Shown here: one piece after another, positions 27,572 to 37,122 of the stretch
Layout: each line of letters starts with the position of its first letter
Position numbering within the stretch: the stretch's first letter is position 1
From: Ignavibacteriales bacterium UBA1304
Lineage (GTDB): Bacteria; Bacteroidota; Ignavibacteria; Ignavibacteriales; Ignavibacteriaceae
Direction: 5' to 3'
NCBI GenBank assembly: GCA_002307295.1
Contig: DBTY01000051.1
Location: 31,363 to 95,362, forward strand
Length of the DNA stretch: 64,000 bases
Program-made: the position numbers and the translations under genes
The notes under the pieces: generated by a model
Seen by the model: the letters and a program-made list of their open reading frames with translations, nothing else
Database searches by the model: none
Told to the model about the DNA's origin: nothing

Positions 27572-28639
27572 ATGAAGATTTTCGCTGTAGTTATGGCTGG
27601 CGGCGTAGGTTCAAGGTTTTGGCCAAGGAGCAAGGGAAAAACCCCAAAGCAACTTCTTAAAATATTCGGATCAAACACTATGATCCAGGATACTGTAAAC
27701 CGCTTGGAAGGATTGGTAGAAAAAGAAAATATCTTCGTTATAACTAATAAAATTCAGAAAAATGAAATAATAAAGCAATTAGAAGACATCCCTTCTGAAA
27801 ATATAATTGCAGAGCCTTTTGGCAGGAATACTGCCGCATGCATTGGGCTAGCTTCGGTAATTATTTCTGCAAAATGTAAAGACGCCGTTATTGTCACTCT
27901 TCCGGCAGATCACATTATACTTGACAAAGAAGCTTTTCATAAAACTATTTTATCAGCGGCTGAGTATGCCGATAAGTCAAAAGGGCTTGTTACAATTGGC
28001 ATTATGCCTTCGCGCCCTGAAACAGGATATGGTTATATTCAGATTGAAGAAGGTCCGGTAGAGAATGAAGTTTATAAGGTGCTTACTTTTGCGGAAAAAC
28101 CTAATTACTCGACAGCAGTCCGCTTTATAGAAAGCGGGGATTTTATGTGGAACAGCGGAATGTTTATCTGGCGGGCTGACGCAATTCAGAACGAAATAAA
28201 AATTCACATGCCTGATTTGCACGACGGACTTAAGACGCTGCAAAAATCGGTTGGAACAGCCGATTTTGAAAAGGCTCTTGCAGGCGTTTATGGGCAGCTT
28301 AAAAGTATTTCTATTGATTATGGCGTCATGGAAAAATCCAATAAAGTTTATCTGACTAAAGGCAGCTTTGACTGGAGCGACGTTGGAAGCTGGGAAGAAG
28401 TTTATCAGCTTACTGAAAAGAATACCGAAGGGAACGCCTTTATTGGCAATGTGTACTCTGATTTATCAAGCGACTCTTATGTTTATTCTCCTGAACATTT
28501 CACAGCCGTTATCGGGGTGGAAAATCTGGTAGTTATTAATACGGAAAACGCTACTCTTATATGCCGGCGCGATAAAGCGCAGGACGTTAAAAAAATTGTA
28601 GATTTTCTTAAAGCCCAAAAAATGAACGAGCATTTATAA
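27572..28639 (+). CDS. manC: Mannose-1-phosphate guanylyltransferase
   Basis: 355 residues. Makes GDP-mannose from mannose-1-phosphate and GTP for surface polysaccharide. The nucleotide-binding signature is VMAGGVGSRFWPRSKGKTPKQ. IIAEPFGRNTAACIGLA, LPADHII, FAEKPN and WNSGMFIWR follow in the order seen in ManC/AlgA. The C-terminal isomerase (cupin) domain of bifunctional AlgA is absent, which agrees with the short length. Third gene of the alr operon. Confidence 0.93.
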   Translation: MKIFAVVMAGGVGSRFWPRSKGKTPKQLLKIFGSNTMIQDTVNRLEGLVEKENIFVITNKIQKNEIIKQLEDIPSENIIAEPFGRNTAACIGLASVIISAKCKDAVIVTLPADHIILDKEAFHKTILSAAEYADKSKGLVTIGIMPSRPETGYGYIQIEEGPVENEVYKVLTFAEKPNYSTAVRFIESGDFMWNSGMFIWRADAIQNEIKIHMPDLHDGLKTLQKSVGTADFEKALAGVYGQLKSISIDYGVMEKSNKVYLTKGSFDWSDVGSWEEVYQLTEKNTEGNAFIGNVYSDLSSDSYVYSPEHFTAVIGVENLVVINTENATLICRRDKAQDVKKIVDFLKAQKMNEHL

Positions 28640-28653
28640 TTTGCTAAAATTAG

Positions 28654-29304
28654 ATGAATAAATTATTTACCGAAGCGGAAGTTTTATCTTTATTTGAGTC
28701 AGGAGTAAAATCTATCAGCGTTCATAAAGGAGACATTATTACTCCTTTAGGGTTTGATAAAATAAAGTCTCTTGGAATGGATATTATCAATAATGAAATT
28801 TCCGCTTCTGTAAACCAGCCTAAAATTACTGCTACAAAAGAAAAAGATTTCTCTATTACTATAGCAATCTGTTCAGATAGCGACGGTTTCAAAATCAAAC
28901 AAATGTTGATTAACTATCTTAAAAAGAAAAAAATCAATATAAATGACGTAGGGACTTATAATGAAGAACCTGCCGATTACTCTGATTTTGCCATAAGCGC
29001 CGCGTTAAAAGTGAAAGAAAAAACAGCCGACTATGGTATTCTTATTGACGCTACAGGCGTCTCTTCGGCCATTATAGCAAATAAAATTAAGGGGATTAGA
29101 GCCGCGGCGTGTTATGACATTTTTTCTGCAAAAAACGCAAGAACTGATCTAGACGCAAACATTCTGACTCTTGGCGCAAAAACTCTTGGGGAAGAGACAA
29201 TTAAATTGATAGTTGAAACATGGTTAGATACTGAATTCTCTAACATAAAAAGCGGTCATACCCATATTGATAAAATAACCGCTATTGAAAATAAAGCTCT
29301 TTAA
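28654..29304 (+). CDS. RpiB/LacAB-like protein with substituted active-site residues
   Basis: 216 residues. Residues about 68-205 have the RpiB/LacAB sugar-phosphate isomerase fold sequence: ITIAICSDSDGFKIKQ, DYSDFAISAALKV, SSAIIANKIKGIRAAACYD and DANILTLGAKTLGEE. Key residues differ from RpiB: the usual DHAGF reads DSDGF (His lost), the usual CGTG reads DATG (catalytic Cys replaced by Asp), and the SRxHNDAN-type motif reads ARTDLDAN (His lost). The first 65 residues are an extra domain with KGDIITPLGFDKIKSLGMDI, similar to the TP-x-A/G-type start motif seen in some microcompartment-associated proteins. The function may not be ribose-5-phosphate isomerisation. It is last in the alr-manC operon. 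Confidence 0.8.
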   Translation: MNKLFTEAEVLSLFESGVKSISVHKGDIITPLGFDKIKSLGMDIINNEISASVNQPKITATKEKDFSITIAICSDSDGFKIKQMLINYLKKKKININDVGTYNEEPADYSDFAISAALKVKEKTADYGILIDATGVSSAIIANKIKGIRAAACYDIFSAKNARTDLDANILTLGAKTLGEETIKLIVETWLDTEFSNIKSGHTHIDKITAIENKAL

Positions 29305-29543
29305 TTGCAGTTTACCGACGGAAAAGGTTAGCTTGCCGATTTTCTATTCTTCTGTTCGCATTATTAATATATTTTTATTAAACAAAACGCTACATACTTT
29401 TATAATTAATTAGCAAGATTTGCAAAAAGGAAAGCAAGATTGGAAAAAGTATTTCAAAAAAAAGAAATTATTTTTGCTTCGTGTTTGTTTTGCAAACGTC
29501 GGTTAATAAATAAATGATTTATTTATAAAAAGAAAAGAGTTAT

Positions 29544-31712
29544 ATGAATAAAAATATTTTACTAAAACTAATTGTTATCGCTGCTTTTCCTATCGTATTA
29601 TTTGGGCAGATAAAAATATCAGGAACCGTTAAGGATTCTAAAAATGAACCGCTTCCTTCGGCAAACGTTTATCTTAAAGGGACGTATGACGGAGCGTCTA
29701 CCGATGCAAATGGAAAATATTCTTTTACCTCGGCTGAAACAGGGGATGGAATCCTTGTTGTAAGCTTTGTTGGTTACAAAACTGCTGAAAAGAAAATAAA
29801 ACTAAAAGGTCCGTCGCTTGAAATTGATTTTACTTTACAGGAAGAATCAAAGCAGATTAATGGAGTTGTGATTTCTGCCGGATCTTTTGAAGCGAGCGAC
29901 AAAAACAAATCTGTTATGTTAAAACCTTTAGATATCGTTTCTACTGCAAGCGCAAATGCCGATATATATGGCGCGCTCAACACTTTGCCTGGAACGCAAA
30001 AAGTAGGGGAGTCTGAAGGACTTTTTGTAAGAGGCGGTTCCGCAACGGAAACAAAAACAATAATTGATGAAATGGTAGTACAAAATCCATATTTTAGTAG
30101 CGTTCCAGATATTCCGCAAAGAGGAAGGTTCTCTCCTTTCTTATTTAGCGGAACTGTGTTTAGTACGGGCGGTTATTCGGCTCAGTATGGGCAGGCGTTA
30201 TCGTCTACTCTTATATTAAAGTCGCAGGATCTTGCCCCTGAAACAAGAACTTCAATTAGTTTAATGGGTATTGGCGCCGGAGCTTCGCATACTCAACGAT
30301 GGGAAAATACTTCTCTTGCAGGTTCGTTTAGTTATTATAATATGTCTCCGTACTATAATGTAGTAAAACAAAGAGCTGATTGGGATCAGCCTCCAAATGG
30401 CAAAGAAGGTTTAGTGGTTTTTAGGCAGAAAACTTCAAAAACGGGAATGTTCAAACTTTATTCTTCTTACACAAATTCTAAACTTGCTTTATATACTAAC
30501 GACTTAGATACTCTTGGACAAAAGGATAAATTTGGTCTGAAGAATTATGACTTGTACGTTAACTCTACGTATCGCGAAATATTCGGCGACGACTGGACTT
30601 TTTTCTCCGGCGCGTCTTATGCAAAAAATAAAGATAATTATGATTTCACCTACCATAATTTTACTTCTGGCAAAGAACTCCAGCAGTCTAAAGTTTCTGT
30701 CACCAAAGGGATATTTGCCAATTCATTTTTAACGTTTGGCGGCGAAGTTCAAAATGCAATTTATAAAACTTCTTACGACGAATATAGTAAAAAAGTAAAC
30801 GATTTTTATTTTGCGGGTTATGCGGAATCGGATATTTTTCTTTCTAATTCATTTGCCGCGCGGTTAGGGTTGCGATATGAAAAATCAAATTATTTAGGCA
30901 AGGCTGATTTTGCGCCCAGAACTTCTTTCGCATACAAAGTTTCTGACGAAGGACAGTTTAATTTTGCCTATGGGCAATTCTACCAAACGCCGGATAAAGA
31001 ATTTTTATTTACAGATTCAAAATTGAGTTTTGAAAAAGCGACGCATTATATTTTAAATTACCAATATATTGGCGATAGAATTACTTTCCGCATTGAAGGA
31101 TATTATAAAGATTATTCGAGTCTTGTTAAAAACGCAGTTTTACAAACTACGTATGACGAAAACAATGTATATAAGTTTAATCAAAACTCATACAATAATA
31201 ACGGCAAAGGCTACGCAAAAGGAATAGACATTTTCTGGCGTGATGAAAAAACTTTTGACGGAATAGACTACTGGATATCATATTCATATTTAGACACCAA
31301 AAGAGACTATAGAGATTTCCTGGTAATGGCTACGCCTACTTTTGCTACGCCGCATACTGTATCAGTGGTCTATAAACAATACTTTACATCTATTTCAGCC
31401 TTGGTTGGAGCGTCGTATGCCTACTCTACCGGCAGACCATATTATAACCCCAATAATCCTGTTTTCCTTAATGATAAGACAGGCAGCTATAATAATTTTT
31501 GCGTAAATGCAAGCTTTTTAACAAGAATTTTTGATAACTTTACAATTGTTTTTGTTTCGCTTGGTAATGTATTCGGGACGGAGAACATTTTTGGCTATCA
31601 CTATTCAGCCGACGGAGAAAGAAGATCGGCTATTGTTTCGCCGTCGTTGCGCTCTGTATTTTTAGGAGTTTTTATTTCGTTAGGAAAAGAACAATCGGTT
31701 CCCTCACTATAA
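29544..31712 (+). CDS. TonB-dependent receptor
   Basis: 722 residues, with a signal peptide ending near FGQ. The N-terminal carboxypeptidase-regulatory-like domain (IKISGTVKDSKNEPLPSANVYLKGTYDG, about 22-105) leads to a plug (YGALNTLPGTQKVGESEGLFVRGGSATET, about 135-240) and a barrel. It is related to, but clearly distinct from, the tandem receptors at 20404 and 22867. It is followed 20 bases later by a small periplasmic protein that may be its partner. The ligand is unknown. AAAAGAAAAGAG before the ATG gives a weak ribosome binding site. Confidence 0.9.
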   Translation: MNKNILLKLIVIAAFPIVLFGQIKISGTVKDSKNEPLPSANVYLKGTYDGASTDANGKYSFTSAETGDGILVVSFVGYKTAEKKIKLKGPSLEIDFTLQEESKQINGVVISAGSFEASDKNKSVMLKPLDIVSTASANADIYGALNTLPGTQKVGESEGLFVRGGSATETKTIIDEMVVQNPYFSSVPDIPQRGRFSPFLFSGTVFSTGGYSAQYGQALSSTLILKSQDLAPETRTSISLMGIGAGASHTQRWENTSLAGSFSYYNMSPYYNVVKQRADWDQPPNGKEGLVVFRQKTSKTGMFKLYSSYTNSKLALYTNDLDTLGQKDKFGLKNYDLYVNSTYREIFGDDWTFFSGASYAKNKDNYDFTYHNFTSGKELQQSKVSVTKGIFANSFLTFGGEVQNAIYKTSYDEYSKKVNDFYFAGYAESDIFLSNSFAARLGLRYEKSNYLGKADFAPRTSFAYKVSDEGQFNFAYGQFYQTPDKEFLFTDSKLSFEKATHYILNYQYIGDRITFRIEGYYKDYSSLVKNAVLQTTYDENNVYKFNQNSYNNNGKGYAKGIDIFWRDEKTFDGIDYWISYSYLDTKRDYRDFLVMATPTFATPHTVSVVYKQYFTSISALVGASYAYSTGRPYYNPNNPVFLNDKTGSYNNFCVNASFLTRIFDNFTIVFVSLGNVFGTENIFGYHYSADGERRSAIVSPSLRSVFLGVFISLGKEQSVPSL

Positions 31713-31731
31713 ATAATATAAGGAATATAAG

Positions 31732-32376
31732 ATGAAAAATATAGTCATGCTTCTAATTGCTCTGTTTGCCGTCGGCGTAGTTAATGCGCAGGATGACAGG
31801 TACGTAAAAGCGGTTGAAAAAAATCTTGCAGGAATAGATTCAGCGAAGTCTTTTTCAGATTATTTAGATATTTCTAATAATTTTGTAAGAATAGCCAAGG
31901 CGGAAAAGGATAAATGGATTCCTTATTATTACGCTTCTTACTGCGATATAATTGCAAGCTTTATCGATTCTTCAAAAACGGGAAAAGACGCATATTTAGA
32001 TGAAGCTGATAAATATCTTTCAATTGCAGATTCGCTCAAAGCCGATAATTCGGAGATTTATACCCTTAAAGGATTTTCGGCTCAAGCCCGGTTAGTTATA
32101 AACCCAATGGCAAGATGGCAGACATACGGTCAGGCTTCTGCTGCAAATCTGAAAAAAGCAAAGGAATTGGATCCAAGTAATCCGCGTCCTGACTATCTAA
32201 TTGGGGAAAGTCTTTTGTATACGCCTGAAGCGTTTGGCGGCGGAAAAGAAAAAGCGTTGCCTATATTAGAAAGCTCCTTAGAAAAATATAAGACTTTTAA
32301 GCCCGAAACAAGTATTTCTCCTAATTGGGGCGGTCAAATGTTGAAAACCCTGCTTGAAAAAATAAAAGGAAATTAA
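31732..32376 (+). CDS. Periplasmic tetratricopeptide-like protein
   Basis: 214 residues with a signal peptide (MKNIVMLLIALFAVGVVNAQ). The mature chain is helical with TPR-like pairs (AYLDEADKYLSIADSLKADNSEIYTLKGFSAQA and ANLKKAKELDPSNPRPDYLIGESL). The gene follows the receptor at 29544 by 20 bases, so it is probably cotranscribed and may act with it in the periplasm. Bacteroidota often place such small TPR proteins beside TonB-dependent receptors. An AAGGAATATAAG ribosome binding site is visible. Confidence 0.82.
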   Translation: MKNIVMLLIALFAVGVVNAQDDRYVKAVEKNLAGIDSAKSFSDYLDISNNFVRIAKAEKDKWIPYYYASYCDIIASFIDSSKTGKDAYLDEADKYLSIADSLKADNSEIYTLKGFSAQARLVINPMARWQTYGQASAANLKKAKELDPSNPRPDYLIGESLLYTPEAFGGGKEKALPILESSLEKYKTFKPETSISPNWGGQMLKTLLEKIKGN

Positions 32377-32427
32377 AGGCAGATTTATATTGAAATCTAC
32401 GAAGTATTACGCTAAATTGCATAGTAT

Positions 32428-33282
32428 ATGAAAAAATATTCATTCACTAAAATGAGCGGCGCGGGGAACGATTTCGTAGTTTTTGATTTAAAAGAAACTC
32501 CTGAAATTGATTGTTCTCCTGTGTTTATACAGACCGTTTGCGATAGACGAAACGGAATAGGAGCCGACGGCGTTCTTGTTATTGGTAATAAGCCTGGCTT
32601 CAATTATAGTATGGAATATTTTAATTCTGACGGTTCTACAGGCGCTTTATGCGGTAATGGCGCAAGGTGTTCTATTATGTTTGCTGAAAAAACTGGAAGG
32701 CTTATGGCTGGAAAAGCCTCCTTCTGGTCTAACAACAATACTTATTTGGGCGAAACGCTGGATTCTGAAAATGTTAAGTTTTTTCTAAATCCACCGTGCA
32801 GGATACTACCCAATATAAAAATTAACGCTGCCGGGCAAACAATTAAGGCTGCGTTTATAGACACTGGTTGTCCTCATATAGTTATCAGGCTCGAGGATAT
32901 TTTAAAAAATCCTCAAAATCCGGGTTCTTATTACAACGGACTTGACGAGCTGCCTGTTTTTGAATTAGGAAGAGAAATAAGATACCATGCCGATTTTGCT
33001 CCGTTAGGGGCAAATGTAAATTTTATTACAATTAGGAATAATAAAATTTATATACGAACTTACGAAAGAGGCGTTGAAGACGAAACTCTTGCATGCGGCA
33101 CTGGTTCAGTCGCTTCGGCGGCTATCTCTTTTCTTAAATATGGCGTTGAACCGCCAGTTTCATTGATTACTAAATCTGGCAAAGAACTAATAGTCGATTT
33201 TATTAAAGAGCAAAACGTTATTAAAAATGTTTCTTTAACCGGACCGGCTGTTGTGACTTTTAAAGGAGAATTTTTTTATTAA
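32428..33282 (+). CDS. dapF: Diaminopimelate epimerase
   Basis: 284 residues. Converts LL- to meso-diaminopimelate in lysine and peptidoglycan synthesis. Both catalytic cysteines are in place: LCGNGARC (about residue 73) and ETLACGTGSVASA (about 222). It opens with the family start KMSGAGNDFVVFD and has the RNGIGADGVL motif. No cofactor is needed. With alr nearby it adds to a loose set of cell-wall precursor genes. It is probably cotranscribed with the two small genes that follow. Confidence 0.96.
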   Translation: MKKYSFTKMSGAGNDFVVFDLKETPEIDCSPVFIQTVCDRRNGIGADGVLVIGNKPGFNYSMEYFNSDGSTGALCGNGARCSIMFAEKTGRLMAGKASFWSNNNTYLGETLDSENVKFFLNPPCRILPNIKINAAGQTIKAAFIDTGCPHIVIRLEDILKNPQNPGSYYNGLDELPVFELGREIRYHADFAPLGANVNFITIRNNKIYIRTYERGVEDETLACGTGSVASAAISFLKYGVEPPVSLITKSGKELIVDFIKEQNVIKNVSLTGPAVVTFKGEFFY

Positions 33283-33303
33283 TATATTTTTTCGGGAGAA
33301 TAA

Positions 33304-33597
33304 ATGGGTAAGGTAATATTTTCAATTCAATATGAAATTGATCCGGTAAAAAGGAACGAGTTTTTGGCTGTGGCTAAAGAACTTAAGAGCCTTGTTGTGG
33401 CTGAGGGACTTGAAAGCTATTCTGTGTACGAAGCTAAACCAAATCACTTTGAAGAAATTTATATTTTCGTTTCAAAAGAAGCGCACGAAAATTTTGACGA
33501 TAGCGCTAATGAAAGAATCAATCTGCTGATTAATAAATTAACTGACATTAAAGTTAAGAATACTACAAAGTATACAGTATATAACGAAGTAGTTTAG
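33304..33597 (+). CDS. Antibiotic biosynthesis monooxygenase-like (ABM/dimeric ferredoxin-like) domain protein
   Basis: 97 residues with a beta-alpha-beta-beta-alpha-beta ferredoxin-like pattern: VIFSIQYEIDPVKRNEFLAVAKEL, LESYSVYEAKPNHFEEIYIFVSKEAHENF. This resembles the small ABM/NIPSNAP-type dimeric barrels. No catalytic residue is diagnostic in such domains, so enzyme activity is not assured. It lies 21 bases after dapF and 27 bases before the TPR gene, in the same transcription unit. TTCGGGAG precedes the ATG. Confidence 0.7.
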   Translation: MGKVIFSIQYEIDPVKRNEFLAVAKELKSLVVAEGLESYSVYEAKPNHFEEIYIFVSKEAHENFDDSANERINLLINKLTDIKVKNTTKYTVYNEVV

Positions 33598-33624
33598 CGT
33601 TATGAACTAAAATATAAGGAGACG

Positions 33625-34233
33625 ATGAAGATAAAACCGCTTTACGTGTATCCAATACTTGGAGTTCTCGTAGTAGTTTTTCTTGTTATCGGCGCTTTAT
33701 TAGGGCCATCAAAACAAAATATTTCCGGTAAGAATATTCCGGGCGTTGAAGCGCCCAAGAATAACGTTCACAGGGGAATGCAGGAAATGGACTCAGCGGC
33801 TCCTGCGAACTATAACGTCTCGCCTGAGTTTAATAAGCGATTAAAAGAACTGAAAGCTGTCGTTGATAAAAATCCAAAAGATACTCTTAAGATAAGAGAA
33901 TATGCGGATTTTATTGCGGCGGCTCATAAAACGGCGGAAGCTGTTTTTTATTATGATAAAATTCTGAAAGCAAATCCTAAACGTACTGATATTAGATTAA
34001 ACATCGCTTTGTTGTATTATATGAACCGGGATTTTGTAAACGCTGAAGAGTATTTGACTTCTATCTTTGATTATGATAAAAATAATCCGGTAGCGGTTTT
34101 TAACCTTGGAATTATTGCGGCTACTAAAGGGGAAAATGAAAAAGCTAAAAAAATCTGGAATGGGCTGATTAGCAGAAACATAAACAGGCATATTACAGAT
34201 GAAGCTAAAAAAGCGGTCGCAGGATTGGAATAA
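33625..34233 (+). CDS. Membrane-anchored tetratricopeptide protein
   Basis: 202 residues. A single N-terminal membrane segment (PLYVYPILGVLVVVFLVIGALLG, about 4-26) is followed by a linker, then about three TPR units (DTLKIREYADFIAAAHKTAEAVFYYDKILKANPKRTDIRLNIALLYYMNRDFVNAEEYL region). The TPR part probably faces the periplasm, as the N-terminus has Lys residues. Likely a protein-interaction scaffold; no specific partner can be read. A good GGAGACG site precedes the ATG. A bidirectional hairpin terminator follows. Confidence 0.85.
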   Translation: MKIKPLYVYPILGVLVVVFLVIGALLGPSKQNISGKNIPGVEAPKNNVHRGMQEMDSAAPANYNVSPEFNKRLKELKAVVDKNPKDTLKIREYADFIAAAHKTAEAVFYYDKILKANPKRTDIRLNIALLYYMNRDFVNAEEYLTSIFDYDKNNPVAVFNLGIIAATKGENEKAKKIWNGLISRNINRHITDEAKKAVAGLE

Positions 34234-34258
34234 AATAATTAGTAGTTTTAGTCTATAT

Positions 34259-34285
34259 AAAGGCGGCTTTTAGCCGCCTTTATTG
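34259..34285. terminator. Bidirectional intrinsic terminator
   Basis: AAAGGCGGCT (34259-34268) and AGCCGCCTTT (34272-34281), 10 bp, loop TTT. It lies between the convergent genes ending at 34233 and 34313 with A/T flanks on both sides, so it can serve both. Confidence 0.85.
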
Positions 34286-34312
34286 TAATTGCAACAACAA
34301 AAAAACTTATGT

Positions 34313-35713
34313 CTATTTCGTTTTGGATACGCTTCCAATTTTAGTGTAGGCGTCTAAATCAATTCCTTTTTTGCTTTTTATTGCAGTAAAAGTATCCCAG
34401 GGCGAATTTAAATAAAGGAAGCACTGATAATTATCATCAAAAGGCGACTTGAAGCTGATTGTCTTTCCATCGCGGCCCCACTTTGGCGTTATAACAATTC
34501 TTTTTTGTACAGGCTGATCTTTTTTTATAACTAAATAAGCGTCAAATTTCGTTAACTTTTCCATTGGTTCTGTAAATGTTAAAGTAATTTTATCTTTTGT
34601 TATCTCAGAGTTTTGAACTTTAGGCCAGGATAAATTACTTTGTACTTCTTTACACCATTTAAGTAATTTTGGGAACAAATCCGCTATTTTTTCGTTATCC
34701 TTTTTATTATCATATAATTCTTTAAGCTTCAAATTGAACGGCAGACTTGCATAAAAACCGCGACTCTCATTTTGTTGCGCCCAATTTTGGTTTACTTCTG
34801 CCGCTACGTCTGGAAAATACTTATAGATGAATATATCATAAGCCGCCCAAGTCATATACTCGTTAAAAGTAGCAAACTCATATTTTTCATAGCCGCTTCC
34901 AAAGTCCCATTTATTGGGGTCGAAACTCTGTTTGTATAATTCTTTGTATTTGTCAGTCGTAGGGTTTACAAAGCTGTGATCTATTTCTGTAAACAAACTA
35001 TGTAAGTCGTCAGCCAAATTTTTAACTGGTATGTTTTTTAAGCTGTCGGTTGTAAGAACAGTTACAGGCAGCGTTATAAAGCTCGATTGAATGCCGTTTA
35101 CTTTTCTCTGGCAGTTCATCCTGTTTACTAAAGGGGAAATAACGATAGCAAATTCGCCATTTATTGAGTAATCGCCAAATTCTGTTTTTAGAAATTGTAA
35201 AACTTCAGGCAGCATTTGAGATTTTGTATATGCGGATAATAAATTATCTTGATAAGTTTTATGCTGTTTGTAAAAATCTCTGAAACCTGAAACTTTTACA
35301 AAATCGTTAACTAAGTCTATGTTTTTTTCAAATTCATTCAGCGTATCAATAGCGCGGAACTTCCATTTTCTGATTAATTTATTGGAGTTATCAAATTCAA
35401 AAGCATAAGCGTCGGTGCGGAAACTTAAATAATAATCCCATTTTTCGCGAGAGTAATTAACTTTATTAATTAGCGGATGATTTGCGTATTTATCAAAATA
35501 AGCAATGATTTCGTTATAGTAAGGCGATTTTTTCTGAACCTCCCACGGATCGCTTTTACCGTAAGGCGTAAGCGCTAAAATTATATTTGATAATTCGTAC
35601 GTTTCGCTGTTATATATTTTTATTCCGCTTCCCTGAGCTAAAGATAAACCGTTCCATAAAAATATAATAGAGAAAACAAAAATGATTATGTCGCTTTTAT
35701 ATATACGCTGCAT
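34313..35713 (-). CDS. Secreted DUF4932-like protein
   Basis: 466 residues with a signal peptide (segment SDIIIFVFSIIFLWNGLSLAQ). The length and the block LADDLHSLFTEIDHSFVNP followed by EFATFNEYMTWAAYD resemble the DUF4932 family. Those two blocks look like a metallopeptidase metal site, HExxH plus a downstream Glu, but here the first His of the motif is Thr (TEIDH), so a zinc site may be incomplete. The last about 100 residues (SEITKDKITLTFTEPMEKLTKFD) look like a small beta-sandwich. Function unknown. It is alone on the minus strand. The DUF assignment is from memory of the motif. Confidence 0.65.
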   Translation of the reverse strand: MQRIYKSDIIIFVFSIIFLWNGLSLAQGSGIKIYNSETYELSNIILALTPYGKSDPWEVQKKSPYYNEIIAYFDKYANHPLINKVNYSREKWDYYLSFRTDAYAFEFDNSNKLIRKWKFRAIDTLNEFEKNIDLVNDFVKVSGFRDFYKQHKTYQDNLLSAYTKSQMLPEVLQFLKTEFGDYSINGEFAIVISPLVNRMNCQRKVNGIQSSFITLPVTVLTTDSLKNIPVKNLADDLHSLFTEIDHSFVNPTTDKYKELYKQSFDPNKWDFGSGYEKYEFATFNEYMTWAAYDIFIYKYFPDVAAEVNQNWAQQNESRGFYASLPFNLKLKELYDNKKDNEKIADLFPKLLKWCKEVQSNLSWPKVQNSEITKDKITLTFTEPMEKLTKFDAYLVIKKDQPVQKRIVITPKWGRDGKTISFKSPFDDNYQCFLYLNSPWDTFTAIKSKKGIDLDAYTKIGSVSKTK

Positions 35714-36027
35714 TTTTACTCCAGAGTTATTGAATTTTAGATTGTGAAAAATAGTTATTCACACGCTATCCTTTCATATTAGACTCCCTTAATAAAAAAA
35801 AGTTGTGTGTAGAGTGAAAAAAAGATGAATTCGTTTCCGCATTTATTAACGCGTTTTTTGTTATATTAAATAGATATAATTTAATTAGTTGATTAGTTTT
35901 TATTTTAGAGCGACAGTAAACTTTTGTTTAAGCTGAAAATAAAAAAATATCAATTAAAGCGCGGGTAATTTAGCTCTTTTGTTAATAGCTAAATATTCAT
36001 ATTTTTGTTAATAACATTTAAAAGATT
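35714..36027. other. Divergent intergenic region
   Basis: 314 bp between the DUF4932-like gene and the PHP gene, AT-rich and without an ORF. A short GTGAA/TTCAC hairpin lies close to the minus-strand start. No clear promoter boxes can be placed. Confidence 0.4.
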
Positions 36028-37083
36028 ATGTTTGAATACATAGGAGCCATTCATGTTCATTCGGCTTTTTCCGACGGCTCGGGGCAGGCGGATGAAATAG
36101 CTGGATTGGCTAATGAAGTCGGATTGGATTATTTAATTTTAACCGACCACAATACATTAAGAGCTTTGAAAGAAGGTTTTGAAGGCTGGTACGGCAATAC
36201 GCTTTTGCTTGTTGGATGTGAAATTAATGATAAGGAAAACAAAAATCATTATCTGGCGTTCGGTACGGATAAAACATTTTCTACGCGTATTCCAGCGGCT
36301 GAATATGTCCGTTTGGTGAAGGAAGACGGAGGCATTGGTTTTCTTGCTCATCCTCATGAAAAACGGCAGCACATGAAAGAGCATCCTCCATATCCATGGA
36401 CGGAATGGCAGATAGAAGATTTTACAGGTATTGAAATCTGGAATCACATGTCTGAATGGATGGAGAACCTGACTGAGCAGAATAAATATCAGAATTTTAT
36501 GCATCCGCTTAAGTCTATTATTGCTCCGCCTAAAGAAACTTTGAAAGTATGGGACGAGTTGAACCAGAAAAGACGCGTTGTAGGTATTGGCGGAATTGAC
36601 GCGCATGCTCATAAACAAAGCGTTTTAGGATTTATGGAAGTTGAAGTTTTTCCATATAAAGTGTTGTTCAAGTCAATAAGAACTCATATTTTAACAGATG
36701 AAAAATTAGAAAAAAGCGCTGATAACGGAAATTTAGAAAAGAATAAGAAGATTTTACTTTCAGCTCTTGAAAATGGAAGATGTTTTTTTGCAAATTCGTA
36801 TCATGGCGACGCAAGAGGGTTCAGACTTTTTGCCGAATATGACGGCGCTGTTTTTAACATGGGCGACGAGCTAAATTTTAAGGGTAGTTTCAAATTGAAA
36901 ATATCCGTTCCCCATGGCGAAAATGAGATAAGGCTTATTCGTAATGGCGAAGAATATCGGACTATAAATAAAAATGAAAGCGAAATCTGTATCTCTGAAT
37001 CCGGAGCATATAGAGCGGAAGTTTATAACAATAAAAACGCCTGGATATTTTCAAATCATATCAGGGCGCATTTAATTAATTAG
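36028..37083 (+). CDS. PHP-domain metal-dependent phosphoesterase
   Basis: 351 residues. The polymerase-and-histidinol-phosphatase motifs occur in order: HVHSAFSDGSGQADEI (H-x-H and D), LTDHNTLRA, GCEIND and HYLAFG, GFLAHPHEK, and GGIDAHAHK. Together these supply the usual trinuclear metal site. The C-terminal about 80 residues (FKLKISVPHGENEIRLIRNGEEY) form a small beta-domain. There is no signal peptide, so it is cytoplasmic. Probably hydrolyses a phosphoester, perhaps a nucleotide; the substrate is not shown by context. It is 39 bases ahead of the TPR membrane protein gene. Confidence 0.88.
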   Translation: MFEYIGAIHVHSAFSDGSGQADEIAGLANEVGLDYLILTDHNTLRALKEGFEGWYGNTLLLVGCEINDKENKNHYLAFGTDKTFSTRIPAAEYVRLVKEDGGIGFLAHPHEKRQHMKEHPPYPWTEWQIEDFTGIEIWNHMSEWMENLTEQNKYQNFMHPLKSIIAPPKETLKVWDELNQKRRVVGIGGIDAHAHKQSVLGFMEVEVFPYKVLFKSIRTHILTDEKLEKSADNGNLEKNKKILLSALENGRCFFANSYHGDARGFRLFAEYDGAVFNMGDELNFKGSFKLKISVPHGENEIRLIRNGEEYRTINKNESEICISESGAYRAEVYNNKNAWIFSNHIRAHLIN

Positions 37084-37122
37084 TTTTAATAATTATTAAT
37101 AATCATAAGAAAGGAAAGTTTA

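Noticed and set aside
36157..36618. 153-codon open frame opposite the PHP gene
   Set aside because: Shadow of a well-supported gene on the other strand, with no family features of its own.
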